Shown here one piece after another: positions 34,956 to 45,274 of a stretch of DNA of 64,000 bases. The position numbers and the translations under genes are program-made. Every line of letters starts with the position of its first letter. Position 1 is the stretch's first letter. Below the pieces are notes generated by a model. That model made no database searches. It worked only from the letters and a program-made list of their open reading frames with translations, and was not told the origin of the DNA. Source of the stretch: Kuschelorhynchus macadamiae (taxonomy: Eukaryota > Arthropoda > Insecta > Coleoptera > Curculionidae); NCBI GenBank assembly GCA_030620095.1, contig JAUTXW010001351.1, positions 2,046,001-2,110,000 on the forward strand, given 5' to 3'.

Positions 34956-35577
34956 ATTAAGCCGACATTTAGTTTCGCCATCTTGGATTCGTACCAAAAT
35001 TTTACCAGTTGATGTCCACGTACTACTTGATTTTTGTGTAAAATTTTACGAAAATGGGATAAGTAGTAGTTCATTCCACCAAGCCGCCATTTTGTTTTGC
35101 CATCTTGGATTTGTACCAAAATTTTTACAGATGATTTCTCCGAGGGGCTTGATTTTTCAGCAAAATGTTAGGTAAATTGTTTAAGTAGTTTTTTAGTATT
35201 ATTTTTTTTTAACATTCCACCAGGCCGACAGTTTTTTCGCTATTTTGGATTCGTACCAAAATTTTACCAGATGATTTCTATATAATACTTGATTTTTGTG
35301 CGAAAGTTCAGGTAAATTGGATAAGTAGTTTTTTTAGTAATATTTTTTTAACATTTCACTGGGCTACCATTTTGTTCCGACATAGTTGATTTTTAACAAA
35401 ATGTAACCATTCATCTCTTTATGAACATGGGATAGGTAGTTTTTGAGCAATGCCGCATACAGACATACCGACGGAATTGAGAGAACATGTTTTTTTGGCA
35501 TCTAGTGAAGATTTGTAAAAACCTGGGAGGGTATTTTTTTCAATCTTACAATACTTCCCTTTTATGAGGGAAGTAGA
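34956..35577 (-). repeat. Foldback repeat family, extra arm abutting the complete copy
   Basis: Starts directly at the end of the previous copy with 'aatactttattaagccgaca'. It carries four spaced unit cores (GCCGCCATTTTGTTTTGCCA at 35083, and variants at 34970, 35223, 35365), then 'gagcaatgccgcatacagac', and ends at the perfect palindrome ACTTCCCTTTTATGAGGGAA (35553-35572). Confidence 0.8.
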
Positions 35578-35579
35578 AA

Positions 35580-36150
35580 GATTTTTTTTCAAATTACACA
35601 AGACATCTTTGACATCACTATATATTAAATTTATATTAAATATAGCCAATGTTCGTTTGCTGAAACAATGATAATTTTGACATTTTATTCAATAAAATTC
35701 GTTTTGCGGCATGGTTGGCACGTAGTTGTCAAAATATGATTTTTTTTCAGGTTTGCCAAAATGGCGCACCAATGCCACCAGTTTAATGTATGTTTACGAA
35801 AACAGAGCTCAGTATACAGGCCAACTTTTTGGTGCTTCATATACCAAAATCCATTAGGCCATTTAGGCTACATTATTAGCGAAAGGAATAGATATACAGA
35901 AACATTACCATCTATCTCTATCTGGGTGATAGAAAGACCTGGATAATGATACCTAACTAAATATACAATGACATAATGAGCCAAATTTCCACTACAAAAC
36001 TAACAATTGAGTTTTTGCACTGTACCTCTTCCTCTTTGTTTATTTATTCGAAGCCTAACATCAACAGTCTAAACAAATTCTGAAAAAAAGATAAAATGCT
36101 GAAATGTTTAGCTCTCTATTTCCGAGCCTCTCTTTTTCCTTTTCGTTATA
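35580..36150. other. No recognised gene
   Basis: The open frame at 35761-35946 (MAHQCHQFNVCLRKQSS...) matches nothing I know. Otherwise AT-rich without structure. Confidence 0.4.
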
Positions 36151-38982
36151 ATTTTATAGTTATAAATAGATCAATGAGAAATTACAGATCAATATGGGTG
36201 TCAACGATATCGTTTTACACGATGCCATTCAATTGCTTTTTAGGTTAGGATTTTTTTATTTGGGTTAACGAAATATGGTATTAAGACACATATTTTTCAT
36301 GAAAAAACAATTGAATATTACTGCCAGTTTTTCCGATATCAGAACCAAGTTAAGAATTTCAAATGGAACGCTGTATATTATTTTACATAGTTTGATAGAG
36401 CTTAGAATTACCTTTTCAATGACATATCACACGTTATATTTTTTTTCAAAATGGCGGACCAGGAAGCGCTTTTTCAAAATTCAATATGGCGGTCGTTTCC
36501 CGATACCGATGAAATTTTTGTTTAACAAATTATTAGAATATTAAACAAAATCGGGTTTTCAATGGATTTTAATCAAATTTAAAATCGAATTTTTAATTTA
36601 TCATGTTTTCACGTCACAAGTTTAATTTTTTCTCTAAAATGTGAACTTTTTCTTAAATTTTCTCAAAGATTTTAAATAGAAAGTTGTATTTATTAAATAT
36701 TAGTATTAAAGTATATCTTATTAGCTACACGAAACCGCATAACAAGCCGTATTTTTGCTTTTTGTTTCAGAAAAAATTGACAAAACCTTGCCGATATACA
36801 TTTTTTCTAATACATAACATGAAACAAACACACACATATTATTAATCAGAAAATCCTGGAATATTTTTTATTGTTTATTGATAAGTAATTTTGTATTATT
36901 TTGACATTTTATGATTTTTGCGGAATACCTAGACCTAAGTCAAGAAGTTTAAAAAGAACCCTGTATATTTTTTTAAGAAAGCGAGAAAAAATCACAAGTA
37001 GTATTAATTTTATTTTACCGGTAGATACGGTGCAGTAACATGAAAGATGACTTAACTAAGATAAGTAGGCCTTGGAAACAATTGCATAGGGATGCCATTA
37101 TAATTTTCATTAGATTTAACCAGAAACGTCAAAAGTACTGTTTTGTATCGACATTTCTGATAACTTTCGTTACATTTTTACACTGAGAAGTGGTTCTAGT
37201 TAGTTTTAAAAATAAATATTATGGTTTATTCAAGAGAACATCAAATTGACATGCTCCTTATTTATGGGGAATGTCGCAAAAATTCAAGGGACACAGAGAG
37301 ATTATACCAGGAACGCTTTCCGAATCGTGACGCTCCTTCACATGCATATTATCTTTGGCTAGTACAACATTTAAAAAATGAAAATAATGGTGGTGTCCAT
37401 GCTAATGGCAATGATGATTTCGTAGTAAGCGAAAAAGTGGAAACAAATGTTTTAGCGTACATCGAGTATGACCGTACAGCTTCCCTTCGTGAATTAGGCA
37501 AACAGTGCAATACGTCCCATGAAAGCGCCAGAAAAATTTTAAAGAAACACGGGTTTAAATCGTTTAAGTATCAAATTCACCACCACCTATTTGAAAATGA
37601 CTTCCAAAGAACAAGATGGCGCCCCTGCTCATAATTCAAGAATTGTTGCAAATTACTTGAATGAACGATTTGGTGAGAACTGGTTGAGAACCAATGGACC
37701 AATTCGATGGCCAGCGAGGTCGCCTGACCTAACCCCGCTTGATTTTTCTATATGGGGTCATCTGAAAGAAAAAGTGTATGCAACTCCTGTAATATCGTTG
37801 GAAATGTTAAAAAATAGAATAAGACGAGCCGTTGAGAGTATCTCAGAACAGCATTTACGAAACCTGCTCGCGGAAAATGTTGAGAGAGTTACACTATGCC
37901 AAGAACAAGGCGGACAGCGCATAGAACATTTAATTGAGTGACTTTTGTATTAATTGTGAAAGTTTGATTTTAAATTAGCATTAAACCCAATAAAAACCCC
38001 CATATTTGTTTATTATTTCTACCTATAATTCAAAAATATCTTCGGTGTTAGAAAATGGCCGCCATATTGAATTTTGAACAAAAGCTTCCTGGTCCTTTTT
38101 CAAAAAATCAACTTGTGATATGTCAATGTAAAGGGAATTCTAAGTTCTATCAAACTGTGTGAAAAAATATACAGGGTTCTTTTTAAACTTCTTGACTTAG
38201 GTCTAGGTATTCCGCAAAAATCATAAAATGTCAAAATAATACAAAATTGCTTATCAATAAAAAATATTCCGAAATTTACTGATTAATAATATGTGTGTGT
38301 GGGTGTGTGTGTTTCATGTTATGTATTACGAAAAATGTATATCGGCAGAGTTTCGTCAATTTTTTCTCAAACAAAAAGCAAAAATACGGCTTGTTATGCG
38401 GTTTCGTGTAGCTAATAAGATATACTTTAATACTAATATTTAATAAATACAACTTTCTATTTAAAATCTTTGAGAAAATTTAAGAAAAAGTTCACATTTT
38501 AGAGAAAAAATTAAACTTATCCCATTTTGTGATAAATTAAAAATTTGATTTTAAATTCGATTAAAATCCATTGAAAACCCGATTTTGTTTAATATTTTAA
38601 TAATTTGTTAAACAAAAATTTCATCGGTATCGGGAAACAACCGCCATATTGAATTTTGAAAAAGCGCTTCCTGGTCCGCCATTTTGAAAAAAAATATAAC
38701 GTGTGATATGTCATTGAAAAGGCAATTCTAAGCTCTATCAAACTACGTAAAATAATATACAGGGTTCCATTTGAAATTCTTAACTTGGTTCTGATATCGG
38801 AAAAACTGGCAGTAATATTCAATTGTTTTTTCATGAAAAATATGTGTCTTAATACCATATTTCGTTAACTCAAATAAAAAAATCCTAACCTAAAAAGCAA
38901 TTGAATGGCATCGTGTAAAACGATATCGTTGACACCCATATTGATCTGTAATTTCTCATTGATCTATTTATAACTATAAAAT
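36151..38982. mobile_element. 2.8 kb element with ~0.8 kb near-identical inverted arms around a mariner transposase
   Basis: The left arm (36151-36985) and the right arm (38160-38982) are inverted copies. Over one 267 bp segment (36275-36541 against 38858-38592) the translations differ at only 4 of 89 residues. Outer ends share attttatagttataaataga; inner ends share gaaccctgtatatttttt. The right side holds an additional direct copy of a sub-unit (CTTCCTGGTC...TATCAAACT...TACAGGGTT) at about 38085-38170, repeated in the outer arm at 38668-38765. The last bases of the element are echoed just outside as atatcgttgacaccc (38981-38995). Arms this long are unusual for mariner. Confidence 0.85.
37221..37941 (+). 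pseudogene. Mariner (DD34D-type) transposase with internal deletion
   Basis: ATG 37221 opens a clean N-terminal half: REHQIDMLLIYGECRKNSRD, ERFPNRDAPSHAYY, then a second HTH with ASLRELGKQCNTSHESARKI up to YQIHHHLFENDFQR near 37608. The sequence then jumps into the C-terminal half in another frame. This gives QDGAPAHNSRIVANYL (second catalytic Asp), RWPARSPDLTPLDFSIWGHL (third Asp) and a normal tail, with the stop at 37939-37941. The segment between, roughly 100 residues including the first Asp (FTDE region), is deleted. Apart from that the frames are intact, so the deletion is probably recent. The product could bind DNA but not cut it, if expressed. Confidence 0.85.
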
Positions 38983-39023
38983 ATCGTTGACACCCGGTAT
39001 ACACCATCTTTGTTGATTTTATT

Positions 39024-39790
39024 TAGCAGTATCTTCCAATCTATCCTTTTAAAATTCAAACTGGATATGTAGTAATTATTGTGAAGAAAGTTGTCTTAAT
39101 AGGTATAGCGCCGAGCTTTGAACAATAGCTATTCATAAAAGACATAAAGAGACTAGATACAAGACGTTTGTTATGGAGGAAAAAATGTTTTGCATTTTAG
39201 TTTCCTATATTGGGAAATGGGACTTTAGTATTAATTACCTAACTCAATTTTTCGTTATGCTATAGTAATTTGATCCCCAACTCCTTTTTCTAACTAATCT
39301 CTATTAATTTAATTTAGCAGTACTTTCAAAAATATTTTTTTAAAACCTAAAACTTATTAATTATTAGAAAGAAAGTTGTCTTAGTAAATATAGCGTCAAG
39401 CTTTAATGCTGAACAATAGTTATTCATAAAAGCCCTAATGACATTGCTATAAAAGACGTTTACTACAGAGAAAAAATGTTGTGCATTTTAGATTCCTATG
39501 TCAGGAAACAGGAATAGTATTAATTTACTCAATTTTTTGTTATTGTATAATATTATGATGCCCTAGCTCTTTATTCTAACTAACACTCATTGTACCGCTC
39601 TCAATTCAACATCCGCTGTGTAGATTTACAGGCTTATATTTACCATCTCTGTTGATTTAATTTAGCAGTATCTTCAAACCTGTCCTTTTAAAAGTTGATA
39701 ATATGTAATAACTATTATGAAGAAAGTTGCCTTAGTAGATATAACGCCGAGCTTTAGTGCTGAACAATAGGTATTTATTATTTGTAATGT
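39024..39790. repeat. Tandem repeat of ~290-350 bp units
   Basis: TTTAGCAGTA(T/C)TTTCnAA is found at 39022, 39313 and 39661. Each is followed by GAAAGTTGtCTTAgTA, 'taTAgCGcCGAGCTTTa' and gAACAATAGnTATTcATaA. Unit spacings are 291 and 348 bp. No coding frame. Confidence 0.8.
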
Positions 39791-39821
39791 ATTGTACCTA
39801 TTTTATTTTGTTTTTAGGGCA

Positions 39822-41000
39822 AAAAATCGGGAAATTTCCTTTTACTTGAAATACCATCCCTCCTGATTTTTTCTATTTGTTAGAAATAGTCAAGTGGGAT
39901 CCTATTTGGTTCAGTACATAGTCACAGAATATATGTGTTATATATACTGTCTTTTCAAAGATTTTTATTGGGTGCCATTTTGTTCCATAATATTGGATTT
40001 CTACCAATATTTTACCAGTTTCTTTCCACCCACTTGACTTTTGAGAATAATTTAAAATAAATTCAATAAGTAGTAGTCATGTTGAATTCGTACCAGTTTA
40101 TCACATTTAATTTTGCAAATTTTAAGTCAATTGAATAAGATTTTTTTACCTTGAGTTTTTAAAAGTTTTATTTGTCCGCCATTTTGTTTCGCCATCTTAA
40201 ATTCATACCACAACTTTACCAGTTTATCTCTATATCACACTTAATATTTCTTTCATAGTTTTTTTATTAATAATTTTTTTAACATTGTTTCGCCATGTTG
40301 GATTTTTACCAAAATATTACCAGGTCACTCCCATGCGACTCTTAATTTTTGACTAAAATTTGAAGTCAATCTGGTAAGTAGTTCTTAAGTTATGCCGCGA
40401 AATGACAGACAGATCGACAGACGGACCGACGGAATTGATAAAACATATTTTTTGGCATCTAGGGACACTAAAACGTGAAGATATGTAAATCCTGGGAGGG
40501 TGATTTTTTTCGCCATTTTGTTCGGCCATCTTAAATTAGTAGCACAGTTTTACTAGTTAATCCCTCTACTACAATGACTTACGACACACAATCCATTAAG
40601 TAGTTTTTTCAGGTTGAATTTTTAAATAATTTATTAAGCCGCCATTTTGTTCGGCCATCTTTGATTCGTACCAAATTTTTACCAGTTGATTCCAACATAA
40701 TACTATTTGTGCAAAATTTGAGATAAACTGAATAAGTAGTTTTTTAACGTTTCACTAGGCCGTTATTTTGTTTCGCCATATTGGATTTTTACCAAATTGT
40801 TACCAGGTCATCCACAAATGACCCTTAATTTTTTTATCAATATTTGCAGTCAGTCGGGTAACTAGTGGCAGACAGACCAACGGAAATGGGAAAACATGTT
40901 TTTCGGCATCTAGGGACCCTTAAACGTGGAGATCAGAAACAATCTTGGAGGGTGATTTTTTCACGATTACAATACTTCCCTTTTACGAGAGATGTAAAAA
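39822..41000 (-). repeat. Foldback repeat family, long single arm with both ends
   Basis: Begins with the family end (aaaatcgggaaatttccttt) and 'aatagtcaagtgggatccta'. Units with CCGCCATTTTG at 40176 and 40639 follow, then two 'gccgcgaaatgacagacaga'/'gacagaccaacggaaatggg' blocks. It ends at the palindrome remnant acttcccttttacgagagat (40974-40993). Confidence 0.8.
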
Positions 41001-41930
41001 CAATAATCACATGCTTCAGATTAGGTAAATTAGACAGTTGTTCAGAAAATAACAAACCTGTAGAAGTTAACCACTACCCAAATTCTGTAGACCACAGTTT
41101 GGTAAAAGAAAATGACCCGCATATATTTTTAAACGGCTTGAAAGAAGAAAATTATCACTTTGTTATATATTAATTGTAAATTTGTTTCAAATTTTTGCGG
41201 TAACTAATGCACGGATTTCAGTGACATTAGATTTAATCGCTGCGTGTAATATCAGTTAGGGTATAAACAAATTTTGAGAACAATATAAAAAGTATTCTAA
41301 TAACAGAAAAGTTTTTAAAGGGATGTTCCTATTTTGTATTCTATTTCAATTTTATGTATGCTGACTACTCGACAATAGTTTGACCAATTTGCAAACGTAT
41401 TACAGGAAGTTTTTGTAGTGTGGCGGTTTGTGTAATCTGCTAAGAAAAAACAACAAGAATTAACGTAAAGTACATCCTTCGACCTAGAGGAATGTTTAAT
41501 TTTTAGTATGCAAAAAATCCTACATTCCTATTTAAAGTTTTTATGTCTTCTATAATTAAAGATATAGATAGCTACTAAAATATAAATGAAAATCTTGTAC
41601 GTCGATCCCACCAAAATTATTTGACCAATTTCTCAGGGTGATCACAAAGTAGTACTGTAGCGAGCATTTCCGCAATTTCGCATTTCAACAACAAAATAAC
41701 TGGAACTACCTTGAGATACATTCCTTTCTAGGAGGAGGGGAATCTATTTTCGCATCAGGTTATTTCGACAAATATTATGAATTTTAGTGAATTATTTTGA
41801 GCAAAAAAAATGCGATTTGTGGAAGTGTACTTAATTGTTATATTTCTGAAAAAAATTACGCATATAAGCGGCTGTAAAGTAAATAGGTACAGCTTGACAA
41901 ACGTAGCATGATCTTTCGGACACATTGAAC
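41001..41930. other. No recognised gene; one short coding-like tail
   Basis: After the foldback arm, a frame continues to TAA 41171-41173 with TCFRLGKLDSCSENNKPVEV. The 'RLGK...KPVEV' wording recalls LINE ORF1 segments but is too short to call. Confidence 0.35.
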
Positions 41931-41938
41931 ATCTTTTA

Positions 41939-42106
41939 ATGGCGTCGGAAGTGAGAAGATATTCGGAAGACACGATATGCAACAGTCTTAAACTTTTAGG
42001 TGGTTATAAAGTTCAGTTCATTCCAAAATATCTTGATGTGCAGCATGCTGAGATTATAGACCATAATGAAATGAAAAATAATACCGAAGTTTTTTTTAAC
42101 GCGTAA
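41939..42106 (+). CDS. Short intact open frame, possibly the tail of a LINE RT
   Basis: ATG 41939 to TAA 42104-42106, 55 codons without interruption: MASEVRRYSEDTICNSLKLL, then GGYKVQFIPKYLDVQHAE. The frame can be read upstream through SFGHIEHLL. Taken together, 'GHIEHLLxxxxxxRYSExxxxxxxLLG' faintly resembles the Cys/His tail of some non-LTR reverse transcriptases ('ETxEHLLxxCxRY'). The similarity is weak, and a host exon remnant is equally possible. Confidence 0.25.
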   Translation: MASEVRRYSEDTICNSLKLLGGYKVQFIPKYLDVQHAEIIDHNEMKNNTEVFFNA

Positions 42107-42225
42107 TAAGCAAACTTAATTGTATTCGGGGGCAAAAGTTACAGTAATTCAATGGCAATACCAGCTATAGTACAAATGCTCACCAACGAGACCATTTTAC
42201 ACAGCTTCATCGAATTGTTTTTGAG

Positions 42226-42600
42226 TTAGATTTTAATATTTGGGTGAAATATATATGTTATTGAGACTCGTATTTTTTATGAAAAATGTGTATATGTATG
42301 TGAAGGACAGTCACGATCCGGAAAGTGTACCTGGGATAATCTTTCTGCGTTTCTAGAATTTTTCGACATTCCCTGTAAATAAAGAGCATGCCTTGTGATG
42401 CTCTTCTGAATAAACTATAATATTTTTACAGCTGGCTAAAACCACTACTCAGTGGTAAAATTTAACGAAATTTATCAGAAATGTCGATACAACATAGTAT
42501 TTTTGCGTTTCTGATTAAAAATAATAATTATAATGACGTCCCTATGCATTTGTTTCTAAAGCCTACTTATCCCAGTCATCTTACTGCACCATCCTATACC
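42226..42600. mobile_element. Scraps of the same mariner element as at 36-39 kb
   Basis: 42196-42296 matches the left arm tail of the 36 kb element (ttttgagttagattttaata against ttttaggttaggattttttt, then tttgggt-aa). 42447-42597 is the inverted copy of its 5' untranslated region at 37026-37195 (e.g. aaatgtcgatacaacatagt, 'cctatgcatttgtttctaaa'). The transposase itself is absent. A small hairpin (agagcatgcc...atgctctt) lies at 42383-42405. Confidence 0.65.
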
Positions 42601-42604
42601 TCTG

Positions 42605-43415
42605 TCTGTGTACGCTCCGAGAGGGTTTGGTGACAATTTTTTCTAGACTAGATGGAGTCGACCCTGGCCCTCCATGTTGATCTGTCCTGAGCCAGGTGGG
42701 CGGTTTCATGTAGACCCGTTCCCACCAACTGCTTTGCCTGGTTCATCCCTCGAGTCGGCGATCTGCCTCTCGGTCTCTTGCCCTCGACCCTGCCTTCGAG
42801 TATGAGCTTCTCGAGTTTTCCTGTTTTTCTGGAAATATGATCGAAGTACTAAAGGTAGGCTCGATTTATCATATGTAGAAGCCGGACTTTGATATTCAAC
42901 TCCTCCCGTACAAATACACTGGTCGATCCATCCAAGATACTCTCAAAACCTTTCGATATACCAACCTCTCAAAAGCCTTGATTCGGGTCCTGTCTGAGTT
43001 TTTTAGGGTCCATGTCTCAGCAGCATAAGTTGCAATTGGAAAGATCAGTGAGTGGACAAGTCTCAGCTTGGTGTTCTTTGTTATGTTGCGATCTTTCTAT
43101 ATTTTGACTAACTTGGTGGTAGCCGATCGTGCAATGGCTATTTTACGCCGTATTTCAGGTTCACCTCCGTCGTTGAGTAGCATAAAGCCAAGATAAATGA
43201 ATTTATTCACGACATCGAAGCCGGCTACCTTCTTGGTGTGAGGAGAGTTGTTATCCGCTCTGTTGACTACTATGACTTTGGTCTTGTCAGTGATCAGTTT
43301 GAGACCATATTCACAGTTAATTCAACTTAGTTTGAACATAATGAGCTCCATCTGCTTTATGTTTGCTGTGATAATTAGGATGTCGTCAGCGTAGCGCAGG
43401 TTATTTATCTACTGC
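42605..43415 (-). pseudogene. RTE-like LINE ORF2: RT from the YADD box to the C-terminus, decayed
   Basis: Reading leftward from 43415: RYADDILIITANIKQMELIM with the catalytic YADD at 43382-43393. Then CEYGLKLITDKTKVIVVNRA, FDVVNKFIYLGFML, RRKIAIARSATTKLVKI, LRLVHSLIFPIATYAAETWT, and (after frame changes) FEREELNIKVRLLHMI-like and KLEKLILEGRVEGKRPRGRS. It ends in TWLRTDQHGGPGST-like text near 42640. The order matches the palm/thumb and C-terminal part of insect RTE-type reverse transcriptases. The 5' half (endonuclease and fingers) is gone. It is GC-richer than its surroundings, and several stops and frameshifts are present. Confidence 0.8.
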
Positions 43416-43479
43416 ACCATAACAACCAATAAAATAAAACAATATCTTTGGTTTTTTGACTTCTTAAAATAAAATTAAA

Positions 43480-44560
43480 AAATTAGGTAAATTTCCTTTA
43501 CTCGGAACTCCTCTCGTTATAACAAATTACTAGCAGGATACTTGCCTTATTTTTATTATATTGAAAATGTATATAGAATGAAAATGCTTTCTATCCAGAA
43601 CCACTTCGAGGTATTTAAAATTGATAAAATTTGTTTCGTTATGCCATAGTTTATTACTTCCCTCATAATAGAATATCAAAATCACCCTTCGTCATTTTTG
43701 CAGATCTTTGTTCCCAAAAAACATGTTCTCTGTTTTTACACGGTCTCTCCGTCTGCAGAGCTTAAAAACTACCTACTTATCCGTTTACCTTAAAATTTCG
43801 GACAAAAATCAAGGGGTAAAAGGGGATACAATTCTTGACTTGACAGTTCTGGTTTAGTGGTCTAGGCTACGATGGCCATTCTAACCATTTTCCGTTCACT
43901 CTTTGACAGCATATAGAGAGTAGGAAGGGTGTGCGGAGAAGGGGACTGGAATCACCTCTCTGGGATAGGGGAAGGAATTTAAGTCTGGGGAATGTCAGCC
44001 AGACGGGCTCTACAGTTTATCGAGGAGTCCGAACCTCGGCCATCCCCTCCACCTGAGAGTATGTGATGGCGGGGAGTGTGAATTTACCCCCAAACTACCA
44101 CGGGAACATTCGGTTCCCTCCGGCCTGGTTACCGACGTGAATGGCAGCGTGGAAAGTGAAATTAATTTTACACTCGTCCCTGTTAGATTTTTAAACCACT
44201 AATATAAGCTGCAGACTTGAAAAGTCGTGCACCCACCTAGGATTGGAACCCAGGACCTGCGAGACCAACGCTGGTGTAAACCTAAAGCTTTACGCTCTCG
44301 GCCACGACAAAATTGTTACATTTTAGTAAAAATCCAATATAAGGCTTAACAAAATGGCGAAGTCTCATAATGTAAAAAATCATTATTAAGAAACTATTTA
44401 TCGAATGTAAATCTAATATGGCGGAATAAAATGGCGTCTTAATGAAATCTTAAAAAAAAATCTGTACCAAAAACTACTTATCCAATTGGCTTGAAATTTT
44501 GCCAAAAATCGAGGGTTAAATAAGTATAGACTGTTAAATTTTTAATGTGAATCCTATATA
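43480..44560 (+). repeat. Foldback repeat family copy interrupted by a SINE
   Basis: The family end (aaattaggtaaatttccttt) is at 43483-43502. A plus-oriented arm runs from 43656 (acttccctcataatagaata, 'aacatgttctctgtttttac') to 'aaaggggatacaatt' at about 43835. It resumes at 44309 with 'aaaattgttacattttagta', AATATAAGGCTTAACAAAAT and later units. Confidence 0.75.
43850..44308 (-). mobile_element. tRNA-derived SINE, about 460 bp
   Basis: On the minus strand the element starts at about 44308 with GTCGTGGCCGAGAGCGTAAA, which matches a pol III A box within a Ser/Leu-type tRNA head (TGGCCGAGAGCG). About 50 bp later comes GGTTCCAATCC, a good B box. The body is GC-rich and unlike the surroundings. 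It sits inside a foldback repeat copy, flanked by acaatt / acaaaatt, a possible target duplication. SINEs are copied by LINE machinery in trans; which LINE is not evident. The left (3') boundary is approximate. Confidence 0.75.
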
Positions 44561-44609
44561 GCGAAAAAAATGTTGCATTTTTGATTCACGTCACACCAAC
44601 GTCACAATA

Positions 44610-44810
44610 AGGATACATTCCAAACCCAAGCAAGAGAATTACTATTTTGCATGCAGAATCTAAAGATGGATGGATTCCAGATGCTCTTTTTTGTCATCAA
44701 AATGATAATGACATTTATTTTCTCGAAGATTATACAAAAAAGCAATTAATTGAAGTGCTTAAGTGTTTTAAAATAAGAAAACAGTATGTATGTGACGGTT
44801 ATGCAGAAAG

Positions 44811-44815
<5 letters not shown>
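44610..44815 (+). pseudogene. ITm-type DDE transposase fragment, truncated at a microsatellite
   Basis: The frame reads RITILHAESKDGWIPDALFC, then a short segment, YTKKQLIEVLKCFKIRKQYV and CDGYAES. The first block equals 'RIIxLHAGGxxGWxPNALF' after the first catalytic Asp. The second equals the 'TKxxLLxxI...YxVDxxAESxGH' region just before the third catalytic motif. The block with the second Asp (DNASYH) is missing, so there is an internal deletion. The frame runs into the (AT)n array at 44813. It is the third of four fragments of this transposase family in the window. Confidence 0.6.
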
Positions 44816-44853
<38 letters not shown>

Positions 44854-44862
44854 GTATATATA
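44813..44862. repeat. (AT)n microsatellite
   Basis: About 37 bp of perfect AT followed by tatgtatatataaatatg; it directly continues the end of the transposase fragment. Confidence 0.95.
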
Positions 44863-45274
44863 AATATGTGTTTTAAATGACAATACAAAAGATTCTCAAA
44901 CACAATCGCTAATTTTAGAATTGTAAAAAACCTCGTTGTGACAAGTAACTCAGTTGCTATAAGCTTCCCAAAATTCGTTCAGCAATAATGAAAAATAAAC
45001 CTTAAAAAAATGATTTTTGGGTGCCAAAGCAGGAAGAAATAATGGGGTTATTATACTTTAGCAGCTCTTATTTTCTTAAGAACACCAAAATAGACTTGTA
45101 TAATTGTCTACTTTGGTATAAAATAGTATCTATTTTTAGTAGGTTGACGAAACATACATTTATACATGATAAAATAAACGAATAGGTAACATTTTATAAT
45201 AAAAATAACACTCTGTTAAATGGAACTCTTTGGCACAAAATAAGGAACAAAATATAATAATGTTGATCCTAGGC

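Noticed and set aside
36275..36544. Matching 89-codon frames on the two arms (36275-36544 plus, 38589-38858 minus) as a duplicated gene
   Set aside because: They are equal because the arms are inverted copies. The translation has no motif, and the same DNA holds spaced ATGGCGG units, so it is better read as non-coding arm sequence.
44220..44308. Functional tRNA gene
   Set aside because: A and B boxes are present, but the acceptor and anticodon arms do not fold properly, and the sequence continues into a SINE body.
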